DNA of 64,000 bases from Metallyticus violacea (GCA_030762175.1 CM060833.1:67667001-67731000), one strand, 5' to 3'; counted from the stretch's first letter, positions 45,677 to 57,895 are shown. A program made the numbers and translations. The notes: generated by a model not told the origin, from the sequence alone.

Positions 45677-46170
45677 TTTCTAGAATGAACTTAAATCATC
45701 ACCCCGCCCATATGAATGCCTTGATCAGTATGACCTTGCTGAAAATTATTCTTTTACACTTCAAGATCAAGTCCAATCATATGATAGGAATAATGCTCAA
45801 GCAACAATCCATCTATTTATTGTTTACTTTATGGATAGAAATAACATTATGAATTGTACCTTTATCATAATTTCAGAATGCTTGAAGCATGACATTACAG
45901 CTGTACATCTCTTTCAATGATATCTTTTGCTCTTTCTGACTGAAAAAATTTAATATTGAATAGATTTATTATTTCTGGTAAATCTGCAGCATAGTATAAA
46001 AAAAAGAGTTGCCAAATGCTCTCATTTTGAAAGTTGGCAGACAATTTTGAAAATTCATTTGTTTGCCTGTAATTTGTTGATTGAAAGCAAGATTGAAGTC
46101 ACAAATGTCTTCTTTGATGTGAACCACACTGCCAGCAGCATTTAAAATCTTATTAAGAAGTATGTACTCA

Positions 46171-46879
46171 CATATACAGGAAATTCTAGCAGTTTTGCTA
46201 AATTTTAAAAATCAATAACTGCAAAAACATAGGAACATGGCTTCACTAGATTACTTATAGCAATTCCACATAATCAGCCTACATTTATGCCAAATTTCAT
46301 TAAAATCTAAAATAATAACATTAAAAATTGCAATGTCCTATTGATTTCATATGGAATGACCCTTAAGCAATAATTGCAATATCATAGTTGAAGATTATGT
46401 TAGTCTTTTCTGCAGAAAGTAAATATTACAATCTTTTTTCCAGGTTTCAGTAAGCACTATAACAATTGCACAAAAGAAAGAACAGAATCTAGTGAGCCAG
46501 GAGCTAAAGGCAGTGCTGATAAATAAAATAAGATGAATAACATAATGATGCTTAAAATACAAACATTAACAGAGAGAAATTGTGTTGCAAATGAATAAAC
46601 ATGGATACAACCATTATTTCTCTGAATGCAGTAGATAAAGTGTCTCCTACCTTCACAAAGTTCAACCATTACAAACGAACAACATACTCTTGCTGGAGCA
46701 AAGCTTTTGGAAATGACTATTTAGATTTGGATCCCGAGTATAAACCTAACTCAGATAATTAAAAAGAGATTTATAGCTTCAATGTGTCCTGCATTGATAG
46801 TTTTATTATATTTTTTATTAATACATTATTCAATTACAATATTTTTTGTTACAAATAGCATGGGATGAACACCAAAGAG
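46171..46879. other. No gene recognised
   Basis: AT-rich; no domains visible. Confidence 0.4.
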
Positions 46880-47070
46880 AGTACCCTTAGCTTACCATGT
46901 AATTGCAAATAAAGAAATGCAAATTCTGCAGAACATACAAGAAACTAGAAGTAAATGGAGGAAAAGTGATTCTAGCAAATGGAAACAAAATGTGGAAAAG
47001 AATAAATGTATGGAAGGATTGCCATATAAAAGAAAAGATGCACAACAAGGGGAGCAAGTTCCTAAAGCTA
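46880..47070 (+). pseudogene. Possible N-terminal fragment of the same uncharacterised family
   Basis: The frame gives SKWRKSDSSKWKQNVEKN and MEGLPYKRKDAQQGEQVP. This resembles the W--N--K----GLPY-----K-V basic start I associate with the family at 43700-46170. It lies downstream of that relic, so it would be another copy or a rearranged part. Confidence 0.35.
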
Positions 47071-47084
47071 TAAACTAAATAAAT

Positions 47085-47400
47085 AAATATATATATATAT
47101 ATATTTTTTTTTTGTTTAAAAATATTTTATTTATTGTCACTTTGACTGCACTGATTTCCTCATGACATCTGTAGATTGTGGACTGAATACTATAGGTGTA
47201 AGTCTGTAGGAATGATTGAAATGAAATTGAAGATGTGGCAAATGAGCTTGGAGTCCTTGGTACCTTAAAGTTATCTGGGTTCATCTTCTCAGGGTAGGGG
47301 GGAAAAATACCTTACCCAAACAGCTTGACCTGACAGGGATTTAAATCCAGGACCTATGAATTAGTACTTGCAAATGCTACCACTAAATCATGGAGGTGGT
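47085..47400 (-). mobile_element. tRNA-derived SINE, fourth type
   Basis: Minus-strand head: ATGATTTAGTGGTAGCATTT (A box) and TCCTGGATTTAAATCCCTG (B box), then a body with gataactttaaggtacc. A (TA)n run at 47086-47104 lies at its end. Only copy seen here. Confidence 0.6.
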
Positions 47401-47457
47401 AAAACTATATATTGGTAGATTTAAGTGTATTAAGAAGAGTTTGCAGGAAGAACTAAG

Positions 47458-48688
47458 TATGAGGGTAGGTGCATAAGTTTCCAGCCTAAACATTTTCTAG
47501 GTATGATAAAGACAAAAACTAAATTTCACTTTTCAATATAGTTATCCTTTATTTCAATACACTTCTCACATCTTTGCATTAGCATTTCAATTCCCCCCCC
47601 CCCCCCAAATAGTCAGAATTCTTGTCTGCAAAATGGGCATCCTTCCTGAAAGGTCCTTCTTGAGTTTTGAGAAGGGGAAATAGTCATTGGGAGCTAGATC
47701 TAGGCTGTAGGATGGATGGTGGATCTCCTTGAAGCCACATTTCTTCACAGCTTCCTTTGTAACAAGAGCTGTGTGCACAGGCACATTGTCATGAAGAAGG
47801 AGCACATCACCACTTAGCTTTCATCACCTTTTCTCTTTGATGGAAGCACATAGTCTGTGCAGTAGGCCAGAATAATACTCCCATTTACTGTGGTTTTCCT
47901 CTCCTTGAAGTTAATGAAGAGTATTGCTACACAGGCCCAAAAGATTGTGGCCATGATCTTCTTGGTTGACTGAGTGACCTTGGTCTCTAGAGGCAGTGCT
48001 TTGCCAGGTTTATGCAACTACATTGATTCTCTTTTGGACAAGGAATCATAGTAGAGGATCATAGTTCCATTTCCTGTAACAATGGTTCACAGAACTTCTC
48101 TCTCGTTGCTATGGCAGAGCTCCAAAAATGCCTGACAACAGATGACTTGTTGCTGCTTTTGGACTGAGGAAAGAAGTCTAGGCACCTATCTTGCACTAAT
48201 CTTATTCATGTTGAAATGCTCATGAATAATTTGAAGGACTGTTGTTTTAGAAAGACCTATTTCTGTAACTTTGAGCTGCCGATCTTCCATAATTTCTTCT
48301 TCCACAAGAGCGATGTTTTCAGGAGTGAGCACCTCCAAGGGCCGACCAGCATACTCTTCATCTTCAATTTTTCTTGACTCATTCGAAAAAGTTTGGCTCA
48401 TTCTTTTATGGTAGAGGGGGATGCTTTACCATATACATCGTCCAATGGCTGTTTAATTTCATTTGGAGTATGTCCTTTTGTGAAGAACTTAAACAGCTGG
48501 ATACTCCATTTTGAACATGATACATTGCCTTCTTTATGCAACTATATCTGAACAACCGAACACAGCAGAGCAGAAGTTACAGCTGCAATTATTTACTTAA
48601 CAGATGAGGTATGACACCAGATAAGGCTTTTGTGAAGGTGATAATCTTTATCAGCCAGGTCAGGAACTTATGGACTTACCCTTGTAAT
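47458..48688 (-). mobile_element. Mariner relic E
   Basis: Inverted ends: tatgagggtaggtgcataag at 47458 and, on the minus strand, ATTACAAGGGTAAGTCCATA near 48687. Transposase blocks: GRPLEVLTPENIALVEEEI and DRQLKVTEIGLSKTTVLQII (about 48350-48230), LETKVTQSTKKIMATIFWAC (about 47990-47930), MLLLHDNVPVHTALVT (about 47805-47760), HHPSYSLDLAPNDYFPFSKL (about 47730-47670). The DN of HDNVPVHT and DLAP are kept; frameshifts and a C-run at 47588 break it. Length about 1.23 kb, close to a full mariner. Confidence 0.9.
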
Positions 48689-49621
48689 ATCTGTTCTATC
48701 TATTGGAAAATATATTATTAATAAAGTCAGAAGGGCTTTGTACTTTACAATATTCTCAACACAGAATCTTCAGTATTCTGCAGAAAACAGGAAACTTTGA
48801 TATTTATTTATTTATTTAAACAGCACTAAATTTACAAATATTACAATTTGGCCTGGTTCTAACCTAGGTGCTATTATAGGCCAATATTTAGATCACTCTA
48901 ATACAAAAATGTTATTTAATATACTAAGTTGCACCATTTTAACTAATTATATTTAACAGTGTTTGCTAAGCCTCGGTTGTCAGTTCATCAGTAGCTTCCT
49001 ACTGGTATATACATAAGACTATGGCATAGCCCCTTCTACTAAACAAAGATGAACTATAACAAACTAAAACATTTTATACAAATCAATCATCATTAAAAAT
49101 TAGCAATATATCTGTTCTCATTTATATAACTCCTGCTCTTAACTTAACATCCATATACATTTAAACTTTTAATCTAGTATTAATTTTACAATACCACTAC
49201 CAGTCAATTACAAGGCAAACACAATCAAACACGAGATCATCTCTCCTCACTAAGGAAACCTTGACAGATGCCAGCATTCTTTGTAAAGACTCCAAAAAGT
49301 ATTTCTTTGAACAAGAAGAAGAAAGAATCAGAATTGGCCAGATATTTTTCAGTAAAATACTATAAATCAATAACAAACTAATTCTGATAATTTTTAAGCA
49401 CAAAGGTGCTGTGACAGTTTGCTGAGGGGGATCAGAGGAAAACGAATTCACAAGTGTTTGAAGAAATTAAGACATATTAAGAGTTTTCCTTTAGTAAAAT
49501 TAGATTATTCAATGAAATCAATCGTACTAAATATTTGCACTTGGACAGTGCACCCAGCATTGCAAAAATATACTGTTTGCAAGAAAATAAAAGCAAGCAG
49601 CCTGTTACAGAAATATCTTGC
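48689..49621. other. No gene recognised
   Basis: AT-rich sequence between two mariner relics. Confidence 0.45.
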
Positions 49622-49840
49622 AAGTGCAGATCAATAAGTCTGGTAAAAACATATTAAATAGGATTTTTTTTGCAAAAAACATTTATTTCTCAACATAATC
49701 TTCTTTGAACTCAATACATTTGGTCCAGCAAGCAATTTTTTATTCCCAAAAAAAATTTCTTTTGAACTGTGCATAATACTAATTATGTCTTCATTTGACG
49801 AATATTGAAATATTACATACTCACTGTACAGGGAAGACAA
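49622..49840 (-). mobile_element. Mariner 3'-end fragment C
   Basis: Matches the 3' end of mariner A: tcaataagtctggtaaaaac, then atttctcaacataatcttct and ctgtgcataatac. It stops inside the coding region after about 200 bp. Confidence 0.7.
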
Positions 49841-50004
49841 TCACAATCTTAGGAATGAAAGTAACAAAAAATAACAGTAGAGAGTTATTATTATATAAAT
49901 TAAATCAAATTTCTTTCCTTCCATTTTCATGCTATGAGGAACTGAAGAGTAATTATGATTATAAAAATTAAATATTAGATATCTGGGCAATAAACGATTT
50001 TAAA

Positions 50005-51170
50005 AGTTGTATGAGGGCAGATTGATAAGTGTGATAAGAAAGAGTAAACAAACTTTTTTCAAAAATAAAATTTTATTTCTCAACATATCCTTCGAGTTCA
50101 TTACATTTGGTCCAGAGGGGTTCCAATTTTTTTATTCCATTTCAAACTGTGCATAATACTCGTTTACCTCTTAACACAATAAAAATTTCTTCCCCTCCTC
50201 ATGTCAATTTTTGAGGTTAGGAAAGGGGCAAAAAGTCACACAGGGCTAAGTGGAGCTTAGGGTGACATGAGGAGCTATCAATGGCCGAGTGCGAACGGGT
50301 GCATTGTCATGGTGGAGGAGCACTAATTTGTGTGCCAAATGGTCGCTTCTGCTTCAACTCACTATGCAAATGGTCCAATAATAGTGTAACAATCACCACA
50401 ATCACTGTATTAACCTTTTCCAAATAGTCAAATCATGTTGATACCCTGTGAATTCCAAAAATAGGTTCCCATCATTTTTACCGCTGACAAAATGGTTTAA
50501 TAATGGTTTTTTGGTGCACTTTCACCCTTACCAACCCACTACTTTGACTGCCACTTGGTCATTAGGGTGTAACGGTGGATCCAAGTTCTATTTACAATCA
50601 CAAAACAATGCCAGAAGTAATTTGGATTATGCTGCAACTTTTCCAAACATGATTTTGAAATGTCCTTCCTCAAGCATTTTTGCTTTGGAGTGGACAAACA
50701 CTGCACCCAATGTGCACTCAGTTTCTTCATGTGCAGAACTTGATGCAGGATATTATGTATCCATTCATAAGAGATGCCTACCATCTCAGCAATCTGACGA
50801 ATCTTAATGTGACAGTCTTTTATCACGATACCGTGCAGTTTATTAACTTTCTTTCAGAAGAAACTCAATTGGGCATCATGAACATGCAGTATCTGCAGTG
50901 CTCTACAGCCACATTTAAATTCATTTATCTATAAACGGTCTTGAATGCTGGTGCAGAGTTGTCATGAACATTCTTCAGCTCATTTTATATCTGGGCCACA
51001 GTTCACCTTTTTAAATAAAAGTTTTTATTGCTGCATATACTTGTCTTTATTCATTTCTACATAATGTATCACTTCTACATATTAATCACTTAAGATAGCT
51101 GCCAACACAGAACTGTGCATTGCATCTGTATAAAAATTTGAACAAAACCATTACAAGAATTTTGCATACC
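50005..51170 (-). mobile_element. Mariner relic D
   Basis: End repeat gtatgagggcagattgataa at 50005. Minus-strand blocks: IKIRQIAEMVGISYEWIHNI and LHQVLHMKKLSAHWVQCL (about 50810-50695), and a damaged DETWI-like region near 50590. The 5' untranslated region, including ttttgttcaaattttta, matches the 5' half of mariner B. Stops and frameshifts are present; non-functional. Confidence 0.82.
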
Positions 51171-52098
51171 AATACTAATATGGCTTAACATCATTTCATC
51201 TTATCATATGCCCTTGTAAGCATAGCTTCAAATCATTTCATTCTTAATTTCAAAAATGTGAAGTGATCACAGGAATAGATTTTCTTTAAAATCAAAGGAA
51301 AAGTTGAATTAATTTTTAACTACAGTTACTGTAACTAAAAATATTTTGAAAAGATAATTAATATATATAAATCAACTAAAACATTTAAGTAAAAGTAAAT
51401 CAACAAAGGTGATTAAATAAATTCAATGAATGAATGTGTTATCAAGCTTGCTTGTGTTCTATGATACATTTATTCTTAAGAAAAAAAAAAAAATTAAAAA
51501 AAAAAAAAAGGTTAACAGAACTATGTCACACAACAGTTAATGGGTTAACATACTAATGGGGTTACAGTTAAGGATATATTGTCAACATACTAATGGGGTT
51601 AAAAAAAGGATGTAAGAGACATAAGGAAATAATGAACAAATTAACATGAGAAAACATACAATATAGAATAGTAAAGCACATAAAATGGCAATAGCATAAC
51701 AGCTAATAATCCTAATGGTAAAAGAATGAAAACAAAGTGATGAAATACATAATAAAAGTGAAATAAAAACATAACATTTAATAGTATTAATAATTTGCAC
51801 ATATTGCATATAAAGCATGAAATATGTATTTTAGGTGTTTATTCCAATTAGTAAAATATGATAAATACTAACATGATAATTTAAACATACATCTAACCAA
51901 ACCAACAAATATTTGTTATCACAGTGGTCTTCAATAATCTTAAATGTAACATTATGTAAACCCTCCAAATGAAGTCAATAATAGGAAAAAAAAAAAAGGA
52001 GATGAACTTTACAAAACATTGAAAAAGTTAAATAAAAGCATAGAAGAGGACAGGGGGAGATGGAGTGCATTGTTAGTAAATGACCCACAAGAACAAAA
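51171..52098. other. No gene; short duplications
   Basis: AT-rich. aacatactaatggggtta occurs twice near 51546 and 51584. A-runs at 51480-51510. Confidence 0.5.
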
Positions 52099-52110
52099 TT
52101 GTTAGTGAAT

Positions 52111-52309
52111 ATCCTAAACTTAGGTATTCATTTTTTACACTAAACTTGAGTAACAGAGAGTGACGGTGGTTCAATGAGCTACTGAAGATGGGAGAGATTC
52201 TCCCAAAACACATCTTATTTTTATATAAGTGGAGTTTAGTGTAAAAAATGAATACCTAAGTTTAGGATATATTACCACTCCATTGTCAACAGCTTCGTAA
52301 GTACAATAT
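52111..52309 (+). mobile_element. Penelope-like hairpin with 12-bp TSD
   Basis: Arms about 52109-52147 and 52233-52270 are reverse complements (taaacttaggtattcatttt side). The loop has gaagatgggagagattctcc. The tail is cactccattgtcaacagctt then cgtaagtac. TTGTTAGTGAAT flanks it (52099-52110 and 52310-52321). Same tail family as 42512-42805 and 44643-45277. Confidence 0.75.
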
Positions 52310-52724
52310 TTGTTAGTGAATGTTTATGCAGATCTTACCAAGAGCAAGAAATGCTTTAGGCAGTAATATATCAGAGGAGGAATAAGTTGTAAAACCAATT
52401 AAGGAAAAAACTTTACATCAACCTAAGCTAATATTTATTACAAGGATTCTTGTGAAACTTAAACCTAACCTAGGGATTATATTTTAAGACAATCTTTAAA
52501 CATAACCCTAGTTTTGGTTTGCGTTAACAATGACATTAATGGACTTAATGGTACTGTTATACGTCTATTATCACATATAAAATATACGTACCCACAATTT
52601 TATCATGTACCACCAATCTGTATATATTAAGAATGTATTACTGTTGGTAGCCCTGAAAAGTAATGAAGGAACCTATGAAGGCAACTCAAAGAATCATACT
52701 AGTGGGGGGAACACAATGGCAGCT

Positions 52725-52893
52725 ATAGGTTTTGGTACACATTGCAGAAAATTAAGAAATTCATATTAGCCGAGTACAAATAAAGCACATTTAACATATG
52801 TACAGTGCACAGGTTTTAGTAAATATTGCAGAAAATTAAGAAATTCATATTAGCCAAGTACAAACAAAGCACATTTAAGGCATGTATAATGCA
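52725..52893 (+). repeat. Imperfect tandem duplication, period 84
   Basis: attgcagaaaattaagaaat and tcatattagcc(g/a)agtac recur 84 bases apart (52741 and 52825). Confidence 0.9.
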
Positions 52894-53689
52894 CATATCT
52901 TAAAATATTATCTCCAATGTATTTTAAATAAATAAGCAGAGTATTGCCCCAGATAAAAAATGCCCTCTATCCTGATGGTAAAATCAGTATACTATGTTAC
53001 AGCAGTGGTAAATACAGCAATGAACAAATCTATTTTAACTGTAGTACCAGCTTTGGACAAAAATCATAAGCCTTTTATGGATGCTAGCATTTATTTCTAT
53101 TAGATTGGTTATCCTTTTTCTACATATACATGTAAGATGATGAACTTCCTGCAATCCTGACTGAATGCATCACAACCAAATAATTAACTATTCAAGATAA
53201 ATCAATAAATTTTCAACAGTGTTAACTGAAATTCAAGTTTTACAGCAACTATTTGCATGCAATTGCATATCTTGAGAGCTCTGTGACAACAATTTAAGAA
53301 ATATGAATTAGATGCACTATAATTAAAAATAATATATACACAGTAAAAAGGAAAAAATATGAAGTTCTCCATAATGAGTATGAACCATATTAAACAAGCC
53401 AATAATACAACTATAATATCCAAAGTTAGCATCAATGAAAATATGTTTTTCTATGTAATGAATGAGGAGTTACAAGCAGAAGCTGATTGAAGATGTACAT
53501 TCTACAGGCATTCTGTGTGCATTAGGTAGAATGAGTGTATCAAAGAAATCTATTGCATCAGAATTGGCCTCTTTAATAAAAGAAAAAGTAAGCCTGGAGA
53601 AAACGTTTCTAATGATCAAGCAACCATGATTTGATACAGTTTTGTGTTAATGGCATTTATTAGTGATTAGTGGAGTTGAACTACATCCC
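52894..53689. other. No gene recognised
   Basis: AT-rich, upstream of the LINE copy 2 ORF1. Confidence 0.4.
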
Positions 53690-54430
53690 AGGTTGGATAT
53701 GGAACAGGTCATCGGAATGCTAAGGGGGAATATCAGAAGAAATTATTGCATTGATAAAGATGGAGAAGAGGCTCGATGTAAGCATAACCAGATATAAGAG
53801 AGATTGTTGCAAGTTATCAACAAAGAGTGGAACAAGATCTCACGAATCATGACAGAAGGTTAAGGAGGCTGGAAAAAGTCAAGGCAAATAACAGAAAAGC
53901 AACCATCTTTTTTGGACTACAGGAAAATATACAGAAGAGAACTTGATAAGAGGTTGAAGAAATATTTAAGGAAAAGTTGGGAATCCAACTACATGGCCAG
54001 GAAATATCTGACTCCTTTATAAATAGGTAGAAAAAGAGTTAGGCCAAGGCCAATATTCGTCAAGTTTATTTAAATGGATGGTGCTGGAAAGTACAAAAAC
54101 TTAGGTGTACAAAGATATTTATTGAGCAAGATTATGGGAAAGAAGAAAGGGAATATAGGATCACTTTATTGAAGCAAATGAAAAAAGCCAGAGAAGAAGG
54201 CAAGATCTCCTATGTTAGGGGTTTGAATCTTTTCATAAATGAAAAGAAACAGGACATGATTGAACGAAATACTATAAATGTGGGCTAAGCCAGCAGAAAG
54301 AATCATGTCCAGGAAACCAAAGTGGCAGTGGCGAAGAAGAAATGGCAAAAGGAGATAAGGGTAGAAGCTGATGACACCATCACAACTCATTGTACAGTCT
54401 CCTCAACAGCTGAATGAAGATGCCAACACT
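53690..54430 (+). pseudogene. APE-type LINE copy 2, ORF1
   Basis: Starts near MEQVIGMLRGNIR, then coiled-coil-like NHDRRLRRLEKVKANNRKAT with IFFGLQEN (about 53845-53925), EEIFKEKLGIQ, LKQMKKAREEGKISYVRGL and NLFINEKKQDM (about 54170-54258). This is the RNA-binding ORF1 order also seen at 60.4 kb. Several stops. Confidence 0.65.
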
Positions 54431-54452
54431 ATTTGTTACACTATTTCATTTG

Positions 54453-55006
54453 AAGTAATTTTGCTATCTAACAAGTATATTTTCCATAGATTATCAATAT
54501 TCAAATTATTTTGTATAACCAAAGTTTTTACTCTTAGAAGACTCTGAAAAAATATACACCACTCTGTTGATGATGTCACATTATGAACGCCCTTTCTTTT
54601 GCGCATTTTACCTATCATTGTCCAAATTGTTTTATCATCATTTTTCTTTGCTTCCTTGTTTAATTTCTGGCTAAGCTTTTCTCCCCATTAATCCTTTTTT
54701 GCTTCTAATAGGCACATATACCCATCTTTCTACAAGGTAATTGCCCCTATCTGTCTCCTCTCCTGTTTGATTCCAGCATTTTAACTCTTTCTGTACCCTT
54801 CTTCTTGTTTCTGAACTTTCTTTATTGTACCAAGTATTATTCACTTTTAGCCACCCCTTAGACACTTTCATTTTTTTTCCTGCTCTTTTGATGGCCGCCT
54901 CAATACTAAAAATATATTCCACTTTTCTAGCCTATGATGATGCTGACAAATATCTTTCCCCCATAAGTTCCACTTCTTGATTTGACTTTGTATGAAACAT
55001 TTCAGC
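54453..55006 (-). pseudogene. LINE segment in reverse orientation between direct repeats
   Basis: Minus-strand sequence encodes EAAIKRAGKKMKVSKGWLKV, NNTWYNKESSETRRRVQKEL and, further on, MIGKMRKRKGVHNVTSST, the linker between endonuclease and RT in this LINE. atttgttacacta(t/c)ttcat with ttg flanks it at 54431-54452 and 55007-55028. ORF1 before it and the 3' end after it are on the plus strand. Confidence 0.6.
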
Positions 55007-55019
55007 ATTTGTTACACTA

Positions 55020-55840
55020 CTTCATTTGTTTAGAACAAGAGTAATATACTTAAGTAGAATAAAAAATGGATATATTAAGGGGATATGTCCTATGTGTGAA
55101 GAACCAGTTAGTGCTTGGCATTATATATTAGAATGTAAGCATACTAAGTTTTGGAGGGAACAGTTCCTATTACAAAAGTGGGAAAATTTACCAAATGAAA
55201 TAAGAAGCAGAAGAATTTCAAATTTAAAAGTAGATGAAAATATTAAGGAACTGGGAAAGTATACAGGTAAGATAAGTGGAAATAACAATGCTCACAAATG
55301 CACTATTTAAGAGTGAATATATATCCCCATTATATACACAACCTGGGGTTAATTGTAATAGGGAACAGAAGGAATGCAACTCCATAAAAACAGGGTATGC
55401 AAGTGGGAAACTTGAAAGTTTATTTATACTTTACATGAACTGACAACATGGGAAAGGAAAAATGTTTGCTTTGATTTTAATATGTTCACTTGTTTGTTTG
55501 TATAAGGTCCAAAGTAATAAGCAACTTTCAAGGAAAGAAATTTAGTTGAATGGGTTTAATTGGAAAAGGAGGAAGGTTTATTATTACATGAAATGTGATT
55601 TAATAATATATTGAATGTATAAATTATTTATAGTATTGTGTTTTTTGATTGGATTGGAGCTGGTCCCCTGGATATTCCAATAGGTAGCTGCTGGTGAATC
55701 AGGGACTGGGGGAATGTAATCATATTAGCTGGTTATATTTAAAATTCCTTTTTTTTTTCCTTTCCTTAATTGTATTCATTTTGTTATAAAGTTTTGTATA
55801 TTGATGTATGAGAAATACAATTCATTCATTCATGTAGTGG
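55020..55840 (+). pseudogene. APE-type LINE copy 2, C-terminus and 3' end
   Basis: The frame reads GICPMCEEPVSAWHYILECK and TKFWREQFLLQKWENLP, a C-x2-C-H-C zinc knuckle usual at the end of ORF2, stopping at 55310. A 3' untranslated region follows, ending in an (ATTC)n tail at about 55821-55833. Endonuclease and RT are missing from this copy. Confidence 0.65.
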
Positions 55841-56142
55841 AAGAAAGATGTGCAGGAAGATTTTTGCAAAGCTGGGATAGATAAATGTTTTTCCCTGAAT
55901 AGCTTCCTTAAGTAGCAGGTAACTGTTTTAAAGCTAAAAAAAAGGGAGAATGATAATGGAATGTAAAAAGCAGAAGACAGTTGGAAAATTAGACATAATC
56001 ATATTTTATGATAGATCTTTGCAGTTTGAGGGATGGAAATAAAAATTAAATCATAAGAAAAATTTCTTGAATGACAAGAGACTATCAAATTGCAGATACA
56101 ATCATGCAACAGTATCATCTTAATTTACAAATTAATAAATTT

Positions 56143-56425
56143 AGTGACTGCAAGATGGCCGAGATCGTTAAGGTGCAGACTCGTGAGCGGCAGGTCTGGG
56201 GTTCCAATCCTGCCAGGACCGTCCTCCCTGACTGCTGTTTTTTCCAGTTTTTCCTCAGTCTTCATAACTGGCAAATGCCGGGGAGGTACCTTAAACTTAG
56301 GCCTGGAACTTTCCTTCCTAAAAAAAATAAATTCCTTTCCCAATATTTCATTTCATGTATCACCAGTGTTCACCGCCTGTGGAGCCTCAGTAGTAAAAAC
56401 AGGCATTAAACACCATTCAAAATAA
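56143..56425 (+). mobile_element. SINE family 2, best-preserved copy
   Basis: tRNA-like head: TGGCCGAGATCGTTAAGGTG (A box, leucine/serine tRNA-like) and GGGGTTCCAATCCTGCC (B box). A body with ggcaaatgccgggga and a 3' end gtagtaaaaacaggcattaa follow. Overlapping open frames are artefacts. Confidence 0.9.
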
Positions 56426-56429
56426 ATTT

Positions 56430-57400
56430 AGTTATTGTTCATAATTGTTTTTTAGTAGTAGGAAGAGAAGTTCCTTGTTTAATATTTATATATTAAGATG
56501 GGTAGAGAGTCCTTATGTACATAGTTTCAAATTCAAGTGGAAAAGTTCATGCTAACAAAGTTGGCCTAGTATGCATGCAATATCCTAATTTTATATTAGA
56601 ATCAAATGCTTGAAATTTATATACAGTGATAGGTGATCCATCATTTCCTGTGGTGTAAGCAAAAGAAGATAATAAATGTGGGAAAATGATTGATGGGGAA
56701 AGGGGTCTAACACATGGGCATCTCTGGCATGTTAAAAATGGGTGGAGGTCCTACTGACTAAAATGAATGAAAGCCTCCAGAATGCAGATATGCATTATAT
56801 TAATTTTAAAATATTAAAATAAAGAGGTTGTGCATCTCCCCCTTTTCCACTCAATCAGAGATGCCTCTGGTCTAAGTTTTAGGTCTTTCATCAAGTGTGC
56901 TTACATGCTTCATGGGGCCAACATGACTTGTGTAATAATAAGGCTTTGCCTTCCTTTTCACACTGCAAGAGCTTTTGATAATAAAAACAAGATTGCTCTG
57001 CTATCTGCAGATTATGTCATGACTATTCGTTTCTACTTGTGCTCAAATATAAACAAATGCAGCTACAATACACCTTTTTTGTCTTTGCACACTTCATTCC
57101 AGTTAGGTCTTGCCACTTCATACATAAGAAAACAATGTGCATCTTCCTACAGTATATTTCAAAACACTCTAATGTATTTGTTGCTATTCATCAATGATTC
57201 ATGGTTAAAAACAATCTTGAGTATATAAATTATGTAAAAACAAAAAATTATATTCAAATGATGTGAGAAAATGATACAGGTTATATTCCTATTGTTTATA
57301 ATGAAATTAAATTTGGAACTATGTAAATCGAACAATAGATCCAGAAAAATGTAATTCCAGGAACAATGGATTGAGGTTTCATTATACTTTTCCCAATAAT
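56430..57400. other. No gene recognised
   Basis: Contains a 132-codon plus-strand frame (56830-57228) without a domain, repeats or splice context; I regard it as chance. Confidence 0.4.
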
Positions 57401-57407
57401 AGTACAC

Positions 57408-57450
57408 TGATGACCTGAGATGTTAAAGAGCGTCCATAAATAAATCAAAC
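57408..57450 (+). mobile_element. SINE family 1, 3'-end fragment
   Basis: ctgatgacctgagatgttaa and agagcgtccataaataaatc match the family 1 3' end only; strongly 5'-truncated. Confidence 0.8.
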
Positions 57451-57895
57451 CCAATAAAAGTTCTAACAATGACAAACAGAATAATACAGTGGAGGTCCCA
57501 AGAAATGTAGTTAGTAGCTCCATGCTTAAGTCCAAAGACTGATCCTGAAATACCCATTAAATAAGCAGTGACAGCAAAACAGCATTGTATGACTAACATT
57601 TAACTAATCTTAGAATATGTTGGTTACTAAGTTTTTTACTGCATACCTCAGATGAAGAAAGGAGTTGCAAAAATCTTGTAAAAATTACCTTATTCCATTT
57701 CTAGGAATAATATTTATAATGAATAATGAACTGCAAGTTGGCAAATGAGTTTGCAGTTTGACATTTAACTTGAACACTGTTCAATCTTAAATGTTCCATC
57801 AATAAAGAAGTTCAAATGATTCAAATTTTTTAAAAGGTACTGAAGAAAAGTCAATGCCTAATGTTGCATTACAGCTTGTTTCATCGTAGCCTTTT

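Larger units (their letters stand above)
43700..46170 (+). pseudogene. Relic of a widespread uncharacterised protein family, with nested insertions
   Basis: Blocks in order: AAGESPIEKHLTERSVQRRQ (about 43780); DDFEIILQMKTKFKT and QILTILPQSLSIKKIEEF, VSNYTARKAKELVKNQG (43917-44093); HPHTKIGFSKLCELKF (44297); CTINWNVKLILI (44540); NLFESNLTDEI (45378); AENYSFTLQDQVQSYDRNNA and QATIHLFIVYF (45738-45830); IIISECLKHDITAVHLFQ (45868); YYFSGKSAAQYK-like (45965). From memory this is the layout of a multi-copy animal family with conserved MARKAKELV, IGFSKFAELRP, CTIHQNVKLML, DFAENY and FSDGAASQYKN motifs. Function not established. Stops and frameshifts occur, and two insertions (44643-45277 and about 45549-45676) split it. 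Confidence 0.65.

Noticed and set aside
56830..57228. 132-codon plus-strand frame
   Set aside because: No domain, no splice context, AT-rich composition; consistent with chance.
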